NCBI GenBank assembly: GCA_021018815.1
Contig: JAITYX010000026.1
Coordinates: 4,712,001-4,776,000, forward strand
Origin: Talinum fruticosum
Taxonomy: Eukaryota > Streptophyta > Magnoliopsida > Caryophyllales > Talinaceae
Direction of reading: 5' to 3'
Length of the DNA stretch: 64,000 nucleotides
Shown: positions 20,905 through 32,300 of the stretch, in pieces
How the letters are laid out: each line of letters starts with the position of its first letter
Numbering within the stretch: the first letter of the stretch is position 1
The notes under the pieces: model-generated
Seen by the model: only the letters and a program-made list of their open reading frames with translations
Database searches by the model: none
What the model was told of the DNA's origin: nothing
Translations under genes and position numbers: made by a program

Positions 20905-21350
20905 AACATTTAGCGTCGGATTTTAGCGTCGCACCCAAAATCCGACGCTATTTGAGTCAAAAAGCGACGCTAAACACAAAAATCCGACGCTAAACACAAA
21001 AATCCGACGCTAAAATGAAGCGGGTAAAAAAGAAAACGAAATTAGCGTCGGATTTGAATCCGACGCTAATAGTAAAAATCCGACGCTAATAGCGTCGAAC
21101 TTAGCGTCGGATAGATCCGACGCTAATAGCTTCAATCCGACGCTAATAGCGTCGAATATGTCGGACGTTAATTAGTGTCGAATTTAACCGACGCTAAATC
21201 CGACGCTAATTAGCATCGGATGGTGAATCCAACGCGAAATTTTTAGCGTCGAGGTCTTCGCGTCGAATTTTATCCGACTCTAATCCGACGCTAAAGACGT
21301 TTAGCGTCGGATTTTCTCGGATTTGGCGTCCGATTTTGTCCAACGCTAAT
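20905..21350 (+). repeat. CACTA subterminal repeats (AGCGTCGGAT motif)
   Basis: About twenty copies of AGCGTCGGAT or its complement ATCCGACGCT occur in both orientations, some degenerate, many as head-to-head pairs. Such arrays are the binding platform for the CACTA accessory protein. The motif is absent from the rest of the window as far as I can see. Confidence 0.9.
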
Positions 21351-21353
21351 TTA

Positions 21354-21371
21354 CTCGTTATACTCGTAGTG
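21354..21371 (+). repeat. CACTA right terminal inverted repeat
   Basis: CTCGTTATACTCGTAGTG ends the element; its complement begins CACTACGAG. The partner at the left end is not in the window. Confidence 0.8.
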
Positions 21372-21969
21372 TGTGCATAGCTCGGGGAAATAGATAGATG
21401 GGGATGATTTCGATGGAGTTTGGGTTTGATTTTGGTGGGGGATCTTGAAGGACTGAGGAAGGTGTGGTAAAATGTGGGGGAAAATGGAGGTCGGGATCAC
21501 CTTGAACCGAAGACAAAAGACTGTCCTGTGCACCCAAGAAAATCATAATGTCATGCCTTGATTGTTCTGGTGGACGGGGACGATATAGAGCTCAAATTGA
21601 GTTGAAATTTGGGGAAAACAACTAATTAGAGTCATAGAATTTGGACTTAAAAAATTATTGGATAGGAGTCTTTCAATATTATATTATTCAAAATTGATTA
21701 TATAATTCATTGATATATTAAAAATAAGAGTGCTTATATACTACCTAAAAAAATCAACAACTAATTGAGTTAACAATTCTAACTAATACATAGTCGATTA
21801 TTTTATTTTGGATTTCTATTAAAAATACTTTTATTTTAAAAAATTATATTTGAAGTCAAGTCAATGTTATTAAATGTGAATTTCATGAAAGCAAATAACA
21901 TGGTTAAAACTATATGGATCGCTGCATGAGAGTCTTTTAATAACAAGATATTCAAATTCTACTATATAA
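21372..21969. other. Unassigned region between CACTA and Helitron
   Basis: 21372-21560 has normal base composition and may be old single-copy DNA. A 60-residue open frame (21351-21533, minus) is not recognisable. 21600-21969 is AT-rich without features. Confidence 0.4.
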
Positions 21970-23397
21970 CTAGTGTGAATCCTGTACTTTGCACGGGTAT
22001 ATGCTATTATTTAATTAGTTGATATATTTTATAAATATTAAATATATATTTCTTAAAAAATTATAGATATTATCTTTAGAATATATGTGGAGGCTTTATA
22101 ATTTAAAGGTAATTATTAGGAGAAAAATATAAATTTGATTTACTTAATGGTAAAAAAAATTATTAATCATGTGAACCCATAAAATAGTTTGCCAACTCAT
22201 CATTTCCTCCCACCATATTTTAGAATTGAGATGCATCAATCCCATTTTGTTAGCGCCAAACTCCTTTAAATATATGTGTTTATTGTTGGATGTTATTTGT
22301 AAAAGTATCTCACATGGTCCTACTTGATCAATCTAGAATTTAAACATATTATAACTATATACATAAAATAAACACATTTGATTATATATATAATAACAAA
22401 AATTAAACATCAACATAATGAAAGACGCAACCATTAATTTCTTTTGAAAATTGTCCTACATTTGCCAACATTCTTTGCCTTCTCGATACTATATTGTTGT
22501 AAAATTCCTAGGTTTGACAATGGAGATGAAGAGCGTCATTAGGGATTAATCATTCAATTGAGTAGTAGGTTTTTTTTTTTTGAAGGACAATTGAGTAGTA
22601 GTTAATTGCTTCTTGTAAAGGAAATTTTTGGTGGAAAAAAAAAACAATGGCATATAGTGTTTTGCTGGCCGAATACTCAAGACCTCAATTTTTGATGAAA
22701 AAAAAAAAGAAAGGGACTAATCATAATTTATTTTAATGCCACATGGTGTAATTTCTACCCTTTTATAAAACAAATAATAAAACCTTAAACAAATATACTA
22801 AATAAATATGACATAGGTAATATCTTTGACCGAAATTATTCATCATAATAGCAAAAACGTAAAAGATAATCAATATAATTTTTCCTACTAATTGCTAATT
22901 TAATTTTTGTTGTTGAAAATCGAAAATGGTAATCTACCTTAGGTGAATTTTGAATACGATAATTATCATAATTATTATATTTTTTTAATTTATATAAGTT
23001 TTAATACTGAAATTAATAGACATATTATATTATATTTTTGTAATAGTTAGATTAATTATATATAATAAATATTATTTTTATTATGTATTTAAGAAAAATT
23101 AAATTTTATAAATGTTGAAGTAATGGAATAATCCTTCAAAAAAATACATGTAATAAAATATAATATTGATTATGATTATAATCAAAATTTTTAGGTAATA
23201 AAGTGTAATTGATGATCAGCCATTCAAGAGTAGTAAATGGATTTCATTTTATAATTAAAATTTATAGGTAATAAAGTGGGTGTTACAAAAATGCTTTGAT
23301 AATATGCAAAAAAAAGAAAAATGATAAAATAAAAAGAACCAATGATGATGTGCCAAATGTCTAGTCCACGAGTAAAGCACTCAATTTTAAGTATATA
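21970..23397 (-). mobile_element. Helitron-like element, copy 1
   Basis: The minus-strand 3' end reads ATACCCGTGCAAAGTACAGG followed by ATTCACACTAG and then T: a short hairpin a few bases before CTAG with a 3' T flank, the Helitron signature. No rolling-circle replicase gene is visible, so it is non-autonomous. Segments 22670-22960 and 23090-23390 match 23475-23755 and 25340-25600 of the next copy in the same order. It contains 600-700 bp near its 3' end not present in copy 2. Confidence 0.7.
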
Positions 23398-24010
23398 CTA
23401 GTGTGAATCCCATGCTTCGCACAGGTATGTGATATTATATAATTAGTTGATATATTTTATATTTAGATATATTTTATATATTTTTGATGAAAAAAAGTAA
23501 GGGATTAATCATAATTTCTTTTAATGCCATATGATGTAATATTTACCCTTTTGTAAAACAAATAATAAAACCTTGAATAAATATACTCAATAGACATGAC
23601 AGGTAATAGCTTTGACCGAAATTATTCATCATAATAGCAAAAACGTTAAAGATAATCAATATAATTTTTCCTACTAATTGCTAACTTAATTTTTTTTTTT
23701 GCTAAAAATCGATAATAGTCATCTACCTTAGGTGAATTTTGAATAGCCAATAAAACAAAAAAATATTTGCAATAATATGTGTTAAATGCCTAATAAAAAT
23801 TTACAATAAATTTTAAAGAGAATGATATAAAAAAAGTCACCAAAAACTACACTAATCTAATAAATCAATTGACTAATAAACTAATTAAGCAACACTCAAT
23901 TCCATTAAGTAAAATCTAATTACATCATCCATTAAATAATAAACCTAAATTAAAATAAGTAAAAATAAAAAAGGAGACATTTATAATTGTAAAATCATGT
24001 ACATTTTCAA

Positions 24011-24012
<2 letters not shown>

Positions 24013-24043
<31 letters not shown>
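24013..24043. repeat. (AT)n microsatellite
   Basis: An uninterrupted alternating AT run inside Helitron copy 2. Confidence 0.95.
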
Positions 24044-24047
<4 letters not shown>

Positions 24048-24742
24048 GGAAATGTCTCAATTGCGAGGACCGGCACTCAAAGCAGCTCGAGATGGCACCT
24101 AAAGCGCACTCTACTCCGCTTTAAAAAATGAGAGTTTTCGATGGTACCAAATGGAAATAACGATAACTGATAATTTTTTAAAAAATATAGAAATATGAAA
24201 ATAAAATCAGAATGATTTTTTAAATAAAAAAGGCAGAAAGAAGAGAAATAAAAAGATTACCCTAATAGGAGTATAATTTTTGACCCATTTTATAATCAAT
24301 TCCTAATTTTAATCAATTAATATTCCATTAATTTTTCAACAAAATTGATGGTTTTGGAAGCTTAATTATAATTGGCATTTTTACTCTCATCTAATATTAT
24401 GAGTCAAAATTAAAATATTGTATATTTATAATAATGTCGTCTATTAATTAGTTGCATAACTAAAAAGAATAAAGTAAAATTTGAACGGCCAATGATAGCT
24501 TTTCATTTCATATATAATGAATTTTAGTTTGTTACATGTAATTGAATATACAAAATAAAATAAAGACAATTGAATGTTTTAAAAAATTGTGATAAAAAAA
24601 GAATGTTTAAAAATTAAAATATTTTAAATTATAACTATATTATAATTATCGTAATTATTATAATCTATTTAATTTATATAAGTTTTAATATTAAAATTAA
24701 TAGATATATTATATTATAGTTTTTTTATAACTTTTAGATTAA

Positions 24743-25285
24743 GGTGCTTGTTTGGCTTGATTTATAAAAACCTGTTTTTGTTTCGAAAACAGTTTTTCTA
24801 AAAGTAGCTTTGAAGAAGTTATGAAATGTTTGGCCTAATTTATATGAAAATGTTTTTGAATAATAAGTTGTTTGGCTTAATTTTATTTACACTATTTATT
24901 ATAGTATAATTTGATATTTTTTATTTGCATAATAATTATTATTTAATGTTTATTTTTGTATAAGATAACATTTATTTATTTGTTAGAGTAAGAGATAGAG
25001 ATAAAACAAAGAGAGAGAGAGAGAGGAGAGAGATATAGAGATGAGCAAATAGATAAAATAACCTAAAAAAAAAGAGGAGAGAGAAAGAGAATTGGATTTT
25101 TAGTGGTTATTACGCAGTTTTTCGAAATTAGAAACGAAATAGATATTTGTTGTTTCTATTTTTAAAAAGTTTTTTTTGTTAAAATCACTTTTGAAAAATA
25201 ATTTTAATTTTTTAAAAATTAGTGTTTGGCCTAATTTCAGTTTTAGAATCCAAAAGCAGTTTTAAAATCTAGGTTAAACACCCTC
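24743..25285. mobile_element. PIF/Harbinger-like MITE, 543 bp
   Basis: The ends are GGTGCTTGTTTGGC and (complement of the right end) GAGGGTGTTTAACC, an imperfect inverted pair. TAA flanks both sides (24740-24742 and 25286-25288). Helitron copy 1 shows the unoccupied site TTAGATTAATTATATA near 23048, so the insertion and a 3-bp TAA duplication are directly supported. It is non-coding and contains a GA-rich stretch at 25009-25090. Confidence 0.8.
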
Positions 25286-25599
25286 TAATTATATATAATA
25301 ACTATTATTTTTATTAAGTATTTTTTAAAAAATTTTAATTTTATAAGTGTTGAAGTAATGAAATAATAAGTGTAATAAATATAATATTGATTATGACTAT
25401 AATCAAAATTTGTAGGTAATAAAGTGTAATGATGGTCATAGTCATTCAAGAGTAGCCAATGGACTTAATTTCACTTATAATTAAAATTTATAGGTAATAA
25501 TGTGGGTGTTATAAAAAGGATTTGATAATATAAAAAAATGATAAAATAAAAAGAAATCGATGGTGATGTCTAGAATGTTTAACCCATATGAAAGCATTC

Positions 25600-25602
<3 letters not shown>

Positions 25603-25651
<49 letters not shown>
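25603..25651. repeat. (TA)n microsatellite
   Basis: A pure alternating run at the 5' edge of Helitron copy 2 and just before the LINE; it hides the exact boundary of both. Confidence 0.95.
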
Positions 25652-25656
<5 letters not shown>

Positions 25657-26592
25657 AATATTATGGAAGAGAACCCTCTAGAGAGAAGAGAGAGCTTCTA
25701 GTGAGAGAGAGAAACTAAGTTGAGCTTTTTACTGTCTTCTTTCCATGAATCCCTACCTTGAGCCACCCCCAAAACCCCTGACTTATTCGAAACCCCTTAC
25801 TGGCTTCCTCTTCCCACATACTTGGTCACTCTCGACCATTCCAATTTCTTTAGGATTCGAGATAGATCTGGGTTTTTAATCTGGATCGATCCTACTTTCT
25901 TCAGCCTTTCGATTACTGCTCCGGATAGATTAGATAGTTGCTACCTTTCGATTGAATGTCATCGGCCATCTTCAAGATGCCTTCTCGATCTGTTGTTTCT
26001 TGACCTAATCAGCTTTGCTTCGTCTCCATCGGAGTTGTTTCGATAGCGACAAGTCTTTCACCGACCCGATGAGGAAGAGCCCAACGAATTTCTCAGTGTG
26101 AAATTTAAATCGGAATCCCTTCTGATTGAAGTTCTTCAGTCCTCTTCAAACCGCTCGAGTGTGAGGAATTCGCGCCGATTTGCGAAAAAGAAAGGAGTTT
26201 GTGATCTTCCATCACCTTACGCGCTGAGTCTTAGGCTTGGTGATAAACCGATTTGCAATTTCTCTTCTCCAGGTGTTTTTCTTCCTTTACCTCTTTACTA
26301 TTATGTTTATTTATTGTGGGTGTTTTTCCGATCTGATTACGTTGGATGTTTTTAATCTGGATCTGTTGATATTCACGTTCTGTCCTCTCTGATTGTCCTT
26401 GTGCTATTCGGTCAGAAATGGACTTGTGTTGTGTCCCTTGAGGTTGGTCACTATAAGTTGCCTAATGATGTCCCACTCTTCGCTCATCGGTCTGATTTCT
26501 CCTCCATTTAGTGTCTCCTTCCCAGTCTTTTGTTTTTCTTCACGGCTTGGTGGTGTTGTTGGCATTGGTTTAGGTCCTCTGTTGAGTTTGTT

Positions 26593-27252
26593 GGGACCGT
26601 GATGGCCATGGAATGGCACCCTTGTTTGTGCATGTTTGATCTATATATCTTTTCTATTTACATTCCGGTAGTTATGTTCGCCTGGTCTGTTGTTCTGTTG
26701 TGCTTAGCTGCTTGCTTATTGATTAGCCACTACTTTACTTGGTTGACTAACTATTCAGGCCACCAAGTAAGGTTTAGGAGGCTTAGCATCTACTCTTTTG
26801 TCTCCTTTGAGAACCTTTTCAGTTTGCTCTTTCCTGAAGAGCCCCTGTTACATCTGCGCTTGTTCCATTTGAATCCTCATGATGGTTATCGGGCTACTAT
26901 GGAGGCAATTACCAGGTTATGGACTGCCCCCATTGTGGGTTGCAAGTCCACTATTATGTGCCACCAAGTAGCTATCAAGTCTATGATGAATGAAAATCCT
27001 AATCTTAGACTTCATTTCTCCCCCCAGGTTATGAATTTATGGTTTATGAGTCGATCTAACCAAGTTATTGTTTTTCATATTATTGAGTTCGGAGTGATTG
27101 TTATCAGTATTGTTTACATTGCATTTGATAGCACCTCTATTTGTTTTGATTGTCAGTCGAGCTGCTCATGGGCAGATGTCAAGCTAAGAAAGATTATGAT
27201 GGCAAGAAGGATTTGTTTTTGTTGTATTGTGATTGTATTTTTAATGAACTGA
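26593..27252 (+). pseudogene. Open frame in the LINE 5' half, possible ORF1 remnant
   Basis: A frame of about 220 codons from MAMEWHPCLC ends about 330 bases before ORF2. The middle (HLNPHDGYRATMEAITRLW) is soluble-like; the beginning and end are hydrophobic and cysteine-rich. I do not recognise the RNA-binding or CCHC motifs normal for a plant L1 ORF1. Its position is the only reason to link it to ORF1, and a chance frame in decayed sequence is possible. Confidence 0.3.
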
Positions 27253-28026
27253 GCAAAGTGTATTATTAGGTTTGTATTATTGTTATCTTTGAATTATTTA
27301 TTTCGGCGAGAGGAATCTTAGGAAAACCTATGATTCCCAAAGCCTTATTTCCAACCATCCCTAATAGGGATATAATCTTGCCATGCAAGTTGATCGATTC
27401 TAAGTTGCTCAATTTTTTAAAGAACATTGCAAAGGCTTAATTCCATTGTTCCTTGTAACCTTGCTGGTATTGACCTTAAAAGTGCCCTCGCATATGAGCA
27501 TTGGACTCGGCTTACACCTAAGGTTATTCCACTGTTTAGAATAGGGGTTAGTCTTATTAGAACAAAATTTTTATATTTATGAAATTTATAAGTTGGAATA
27601 TTCAAGGGTGAAAAGAGAGAAAGCTCTGTATGAGATTAAATATATTAAGAGACTTCACAATCTTGACATTATGTTCCTTATTGAGACCATCGTTAGTGAT
27701 ACAAATGCTTTTAACATTGTTCAAAGTTAGGTTTTGAGAAATATGAGCTCATACCACCTGTTAGTCATGCGGGAGGAATATGAACTTTATGGAATATTGA
27801 TAATGTTTCAATTACTACCATTGCTAAAGAAGAGAGAGCCATACGTCTCTACGTTATGGATAAAGTATCAAAAAAAGAATCCATTATTTTTGATATCTAA
27901 GGACCATCTCGAGAAAGTGATAAACCAACATTTTGGAATAGACTACCACTCCTTAATGTGGTTTTTCATCAGCTATGGTGTATCATTGGTGACTTTAATG
28001 AGTGAGCTCATTAAGATGAGAAACAG

Positions 28027-28146
28027 ACAAAAACTACGTGGAGGTAACTCGAGTTCTTGTCAAACTATTTTTTAGACCCAAAGTTTTGAAAAATGATTCT
28101 AAGTCCCTCTAAATTATGTGTAAACTATATTTAAGGTTTAATTTCG
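28027..28146 (+). repeat. MULE left terminal inverted repeat
   Basis: It matches the complement of 29225-29344 with scattered mismatches; shared words include CAAGTTCTTGTCAAAC-like text, AGACCCAAAG and ATTATGTGTAAACTATATTT. Confidence 0.9.
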
Positions 28147-28329
28147 GCCGGAGATGTAAAATGTCTATAATACCCCTCATTTCTCTCCTTCTTCCCTCTC
28201 TCATCCTCTGCTCGCTCTCTCTCTCTCTCCCTTTCTTTTTCTGCTATGCCTCACTTGCTCGTCGCTCTCTCGGTTCATCTTCTCTGCTTCTTCCGCCCTC
28301 TCTCGTCCTCTCGCTATATGTTTAATTTG

Positions 28330-29130
28330 ACATCTAGAATACATATTCATCATCACATTGCTCAAGTGAATCGAACCGCCACATAGCAACCTGGTTTTAA
28401 AAGCAAAGCCATGAATCTGCTTGCCTTCTCTTACATACCTCAATGCTCCCAATATGGCAGTCAAATTAAACTCATTCAATTCCAAACCCAACCCTCTCAT
28501 GCCACAAAAACCTCTCTAGCCTTCTCAAGCTTAGCATTCCAAACATAACCATTAATCATGGCTGTCCAAACCACACTATCCACATCCAAACACTCTTCAA
28601 AACACTTCTCAGCTGACCCAAGACACCCACACTTATTATACTTGTGAATTAGCCCACTAGCTAGAAACCCGCTCAAATGAAACCTAAACTTGACACAAAG
28701 TGAATGGGCAATAATGATTTTCTTCAAATTGTCACATGATTTGATCAATGAGCTCAAAGTATATCTATTCGGCCTCAATCCATAACAAGTCAACTTACTT
28801 GTACAAGGTCCTTGTAACACGCCGACGATCTGTTGAAATTGGGCATACCCGGAAAGCAAAGCATTGAAAGAGAAGATATCGGGATCGAAACATCGAGGTC
28901 ACCTAATTTGGAGAAATGGGTGATGAGAGAGGTAGTGAGGTAGGTGTCAAGGACATGGCCGGACTTGAGGAAGAGGGCGTAAGTTTGGTCGGTAAAGGGA
29001 GGAGAGGAGAGAGAAAGGGAGAGCTTGATAGCTTGAGGGTGGAGGTTTCGGGCTATGAGGGATGTTATGGAGGAGAAGCAACAAAGTTGCGGAGCGATGG
29101 AGATGAAGATGATGCTAATGGGGGAGAGAA
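28330..29130 (-). pseudogene. Captured PPR gene fragment inside the Pack-MULE
   Basis: PPR proteins bind organellar RNA. Reading leftward, the piece shows QTYALFLKSGHVLDTYLTTS and LITHFSKLGDLDV, then DPDIFSFNALLSGYAQFQQ, GLRPNRYTLSSLIKSC, IHKYNKCGCLGSAEKCFEE, DVDSVVWTAMINGYV and LGLELNEFNLTAILGAL, ending with GKQIHGFAFK and VMMNMYSRC. These are successive PPR units of the PLS type from the N-terminal part of a gene. Frameshifts lie near 28880, 28800 and 28500, and there is no stop-bounded full gene. The segment lies wholly between the MULE ends. Confidence 0.88.
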
Positions 29131-29224
29131 AGAGACGGGGGGGAATTAATTTAAGGGTATTTTGGGGCTTTCAAATGTAATTTTGAATATTCCCGCCTAA
29201 ACAACCGTTTTTCGACGTCATTAG

Positions 29225-29344
29225 TCGGAATTGGGCTTTAAATATAGTTTACACATAATTTAGGGGGACTTAGAATCATTTTTCAGAACTTTGGGTCTAA
29301 AAATAGTTTGACAAGAACTTGAGATACATCGGCGTAGTTTTTGT
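29225..29344 (-). repeat. MULE right terminal inverted repeat
   Basis: Complement of 28027-28146; ends CGTAGTTTTTGT followed by the 9-bp duplication GAGAAACAG. Confidence 0.9.
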
Positions 29345-32300
29345 GAGAAACAGGGAGGTAATGCTCTCGGGGCCGTAAAAACTATTCGAGTAGAATAGAT
29401 TTCTTGAAACTATTGATGGATCAACTATCTCTCCGCTCGGTAGAATTTTTACTTGGAAAAAATGTGTAAGAGGTGTTACCATTTATGAACAGTTAGATAG
29501 GGTAATTGCCGAGAAAAGATTGGGCCAATTTGTACCATCAGCTGAGATGAGTCATGGCCCTTTCTCGTTTTTGGATCATTGCTATTCTTCTATTACGAGA
29601 CAAATCCTAGAAGTCCTTCTCTAAAGAATAGGGGTTTTAGATTTCAACCCCACTAGAGTAACTACGACAGAGTCTAGATTGTTGTCAAGAAGGAATGGCA
29701 AAATGATGATAGGGGTACAACCTTCTTTTGGATAGTGTTTAAGTTGAAAAGAATCAAGACTGAATTGAAAGAATGGAATAGATGTTCAAATAATAACTTC
29801 AAAGACAACATGGAAAGGAATAAAAGATTATAATATGTCGAAACTAGGTTATTATCGGATTCGTAGAGCTCTAGACTTAATCATTGGTTCTATCGACTTG
29901 TTGAGCAGTGAGAGAAGTTATTACTTTTCAATCAACGCTATTACTTTTCAATCAACGCTACTGAGGAAACTTGCTAGAGAACAATGGCTTATCAAAGGAG
30001 ATAGAAATACCAGATTCTTTCATAATTGCACTAAAGCTCGAAAGAGAAAAAAGGCAATCACCGGACTGAAGGATTCGTCGGGGATATGGATTGAGGATAT
30101 GCAAACCATTAAGCGATTCACAAAGAACTCAAATCGAATCGGTTGAGTGCCTTTTTTCCATGCGAAACTAAATGACCACTACAGGGCTAGTCTCATCCAA
30201 AAATTTTCAATGGATGAAACTAAGAGTGCGGTTTTCTAAATGGAAGCCTCAAAAGCTCCTAGACCATATGGGTTGGGGCCAAGCTTCTTTCAGAAATTTT
30301 GGGATATTGTGGGAGCTGATCTATCTAGAATGATTAACGATTTCCATGAAAATGGGAAAATTCTCAAAGAGATTAATCATACCTTTTAACGTTGATTTCA
30401 AAGATTGAGGATCCTAGTGTGACGATCATTTTGGATCCATTAGCTTGTGCAATATGTTATATAAAATTATAGCAAAAATTTTAGCAAATCGACTTAGACC
30501 TTGCCTTAACAACATTATTTCCTAGTTCCAAAGCGCTTTCATACTACGTAGACATATTCATGATAATATTTTACTTGCACACGAAATTATGAATAAATTT
30601 TAAAATGAAAAAAGCAAAACAGCTTGGGTTGCTCTTAAATTAGATATGGAAAAGGCATACGATAGAGTCGAATGTGATTTTCTTCTCAATTGCCTAAATG
30701 AAATGGGTTTTCCTCATAAATGGAACATGTGGATTAAAGAATGTATTTCTACTGTTTCTTATTCTATCCTTGTAAATGACCAACCAAATGGCTTTTTAAA
30801 CCGTCTAGAGGACTTAGACAAGGTGATCTGCTATCACCTTATCTTTTCCTTATTTGCATGGAAGCTTTTATGTCCAAACTTATTCAAGGTGGAGTTAACA
30901 AGAAAAGTGGGTTGGGCATCAAACTTTGTGCTAAGAGGAGTACTAACCCGACTCTTTTCTTTGCCAATGATAGCTTACTTTTTGTAAAGCAAAGGCTTAT
31001 TCTTTTTGTCGCTTAAGAAAATCATGGATGATTTGTGTGTGTCCTCTAGACAATTAATTAATTTTCACAAATCGTCCATGATTTTCTCCCTCAATGCCGC
31101 TAGAAGGGATAAGGAAATAGATTCTACTATTTTCCATATTCCTATTGTTGAATACTTGGGTAAGTATTTTGGGTGTTTAGCCATTCCAGGCAAGAAGAAA
31201 ATTTCATTGTTTTCACCGATTATTGATAGTGCTAATAGAAACCTCAGCTCTTAGGAGGCTAATTCTCTGTTAAAAGCCGGTAGAGTTGTTCTAAGTCAAT
31301 CTAATCCTGAATCTTTACCAGCTCACTCTATGCAATGTTTTAAACTTCCAAAATATACGACCTAGTCGCTTGACAAAATTAATAGAAATTTTTTTGCAAA
31401 GAAGATATCAAAAAGGGTATACCTATGATAGCCTCGTGATCGCATTTGCCAACCAAAAGACAAGGGAGGGTTAGGCCTTCATAAAACAAAAGACATTAAT
31501 ACTGCTTTTCAGTACAAACTTATCTGGAAATTACTTAAAGAACTAGATAATTTGTGGTCTCAGCACAAGATAGCGAAATATGCTAGCCAAGGGGATCTAT
31601 TCTCAAGAAAACCAAGAAACACAGTTTCCTGGGTATGGAAGTCTTTGTCTAAATATTTTGTGTTATTTAATTAGGGTATCAGATGGAAAATTGAAAATAG
31701 GAAAGATATTTTCTTCTGGATCGACATCCGGTGCCTTAGCCGAGTTTACTCCAAGCTACAGGGTATGATCCTTCCATTCTTGATTTACAAACTAGAGTGA
31801 GCGATTTTATTACTAATGAGAATAGTTAGAACATCCCTAAGCTGAATGCTATCTTACCACCAAATGTGGAGGATGTTGTTAGAAGTTTATCATTACTTGG
31901 TCTACCCTACTGCAGATAAAAGAAGTCGGGGCCTATCGAGTAATGGGTTGTTCTCTACAAAAACGGCTACTAGATTGGCACAAAATATTTTGATCGGGAT
32001 AGATGGGATGGTCGTTGGATTTGGAAAACTTGCATCCCACCTAAGATTAAAATCTTCCTATGGCAATTTCTTTATGAGGGAATTGAACTTAGGAAGAGGT
32101 TAGCTGAGAGAGGAATTCAAATTGATTCCATCTGTAAGATTTGCAACTCTCATGACGTGACAGAAAAGCACCTTTTTTCCTTTACCTACATACATATTCA
32201 GTGTGGGTTACAACTACTAACCATTATTGGATTCACCATATCAACTTCATCTCTCACACCTCGATGGCGAAGCTATTCTCCAGGTGGCGAGATCTTCACT

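Larger units (their letters stand above)
18246..21371 (+). mobile_element. CACTA (En/Spm) transposon, right part
   Basis: The end of a TNPD-like gene (18346-19066), a TNPA-like gene (19201-20630), a dense field of subterminal repeats (20905-21350) and a terminal CTCGTTATACTCGTAGTG (minus CACTACGAGTATAACGAG) lie in the order expected for a CACTA element. The three bases after the end are TGT, one half of the usual 3-bp target duplication. The left end and most of the transposase gene are missing because the element is fused to the truncated SIRE LTR at 18245. Confidence 0.85.
23398..25652 (-). mobile_element. Helitron-like element, copy 2
   Basis: A second 3' end (plus strand CTAGTGTGAATCCCATGC, then a hairpin) begins at 23398, directly against copy 1's 5' TATATACTT. 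Body segments match copy 1 in order. Relative to copy 1 it has about 890 extra bases (about 23755-24640) and a Harbinger-like MITE (24743-25285). The 5' end is in or beside a (TA)n run ending near 25652. No coding capacity was seen. Confidence 0.7.
28027..29344. mobile_element. Mutator-like element (Pack-MULE), 1318 bp
   Basis: Long inverted ends of about 120 bp start ACAAAAACTACG at the left and its complement CGTAGTTTTTGT at the right. A perfect 9-bp duplication GAGAAACAG flanks the element (28018-28026 and 29345-29353). Nine bases and long terminal repeats are diagnostic of Mutator. There is no transposase inside; the interior is a captured piece of a PPR gene (28330-29130, minus strand). 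It sits in the endonuclease of the LINE, so it is younger than the LINE. Confidence 0.92.

Noticed and set aside
28330..29130. Functional PPR gene
   Set aside because: Frameshifted, only the N-terminal repeats, and wholly inside a MULE; a captured fragment.
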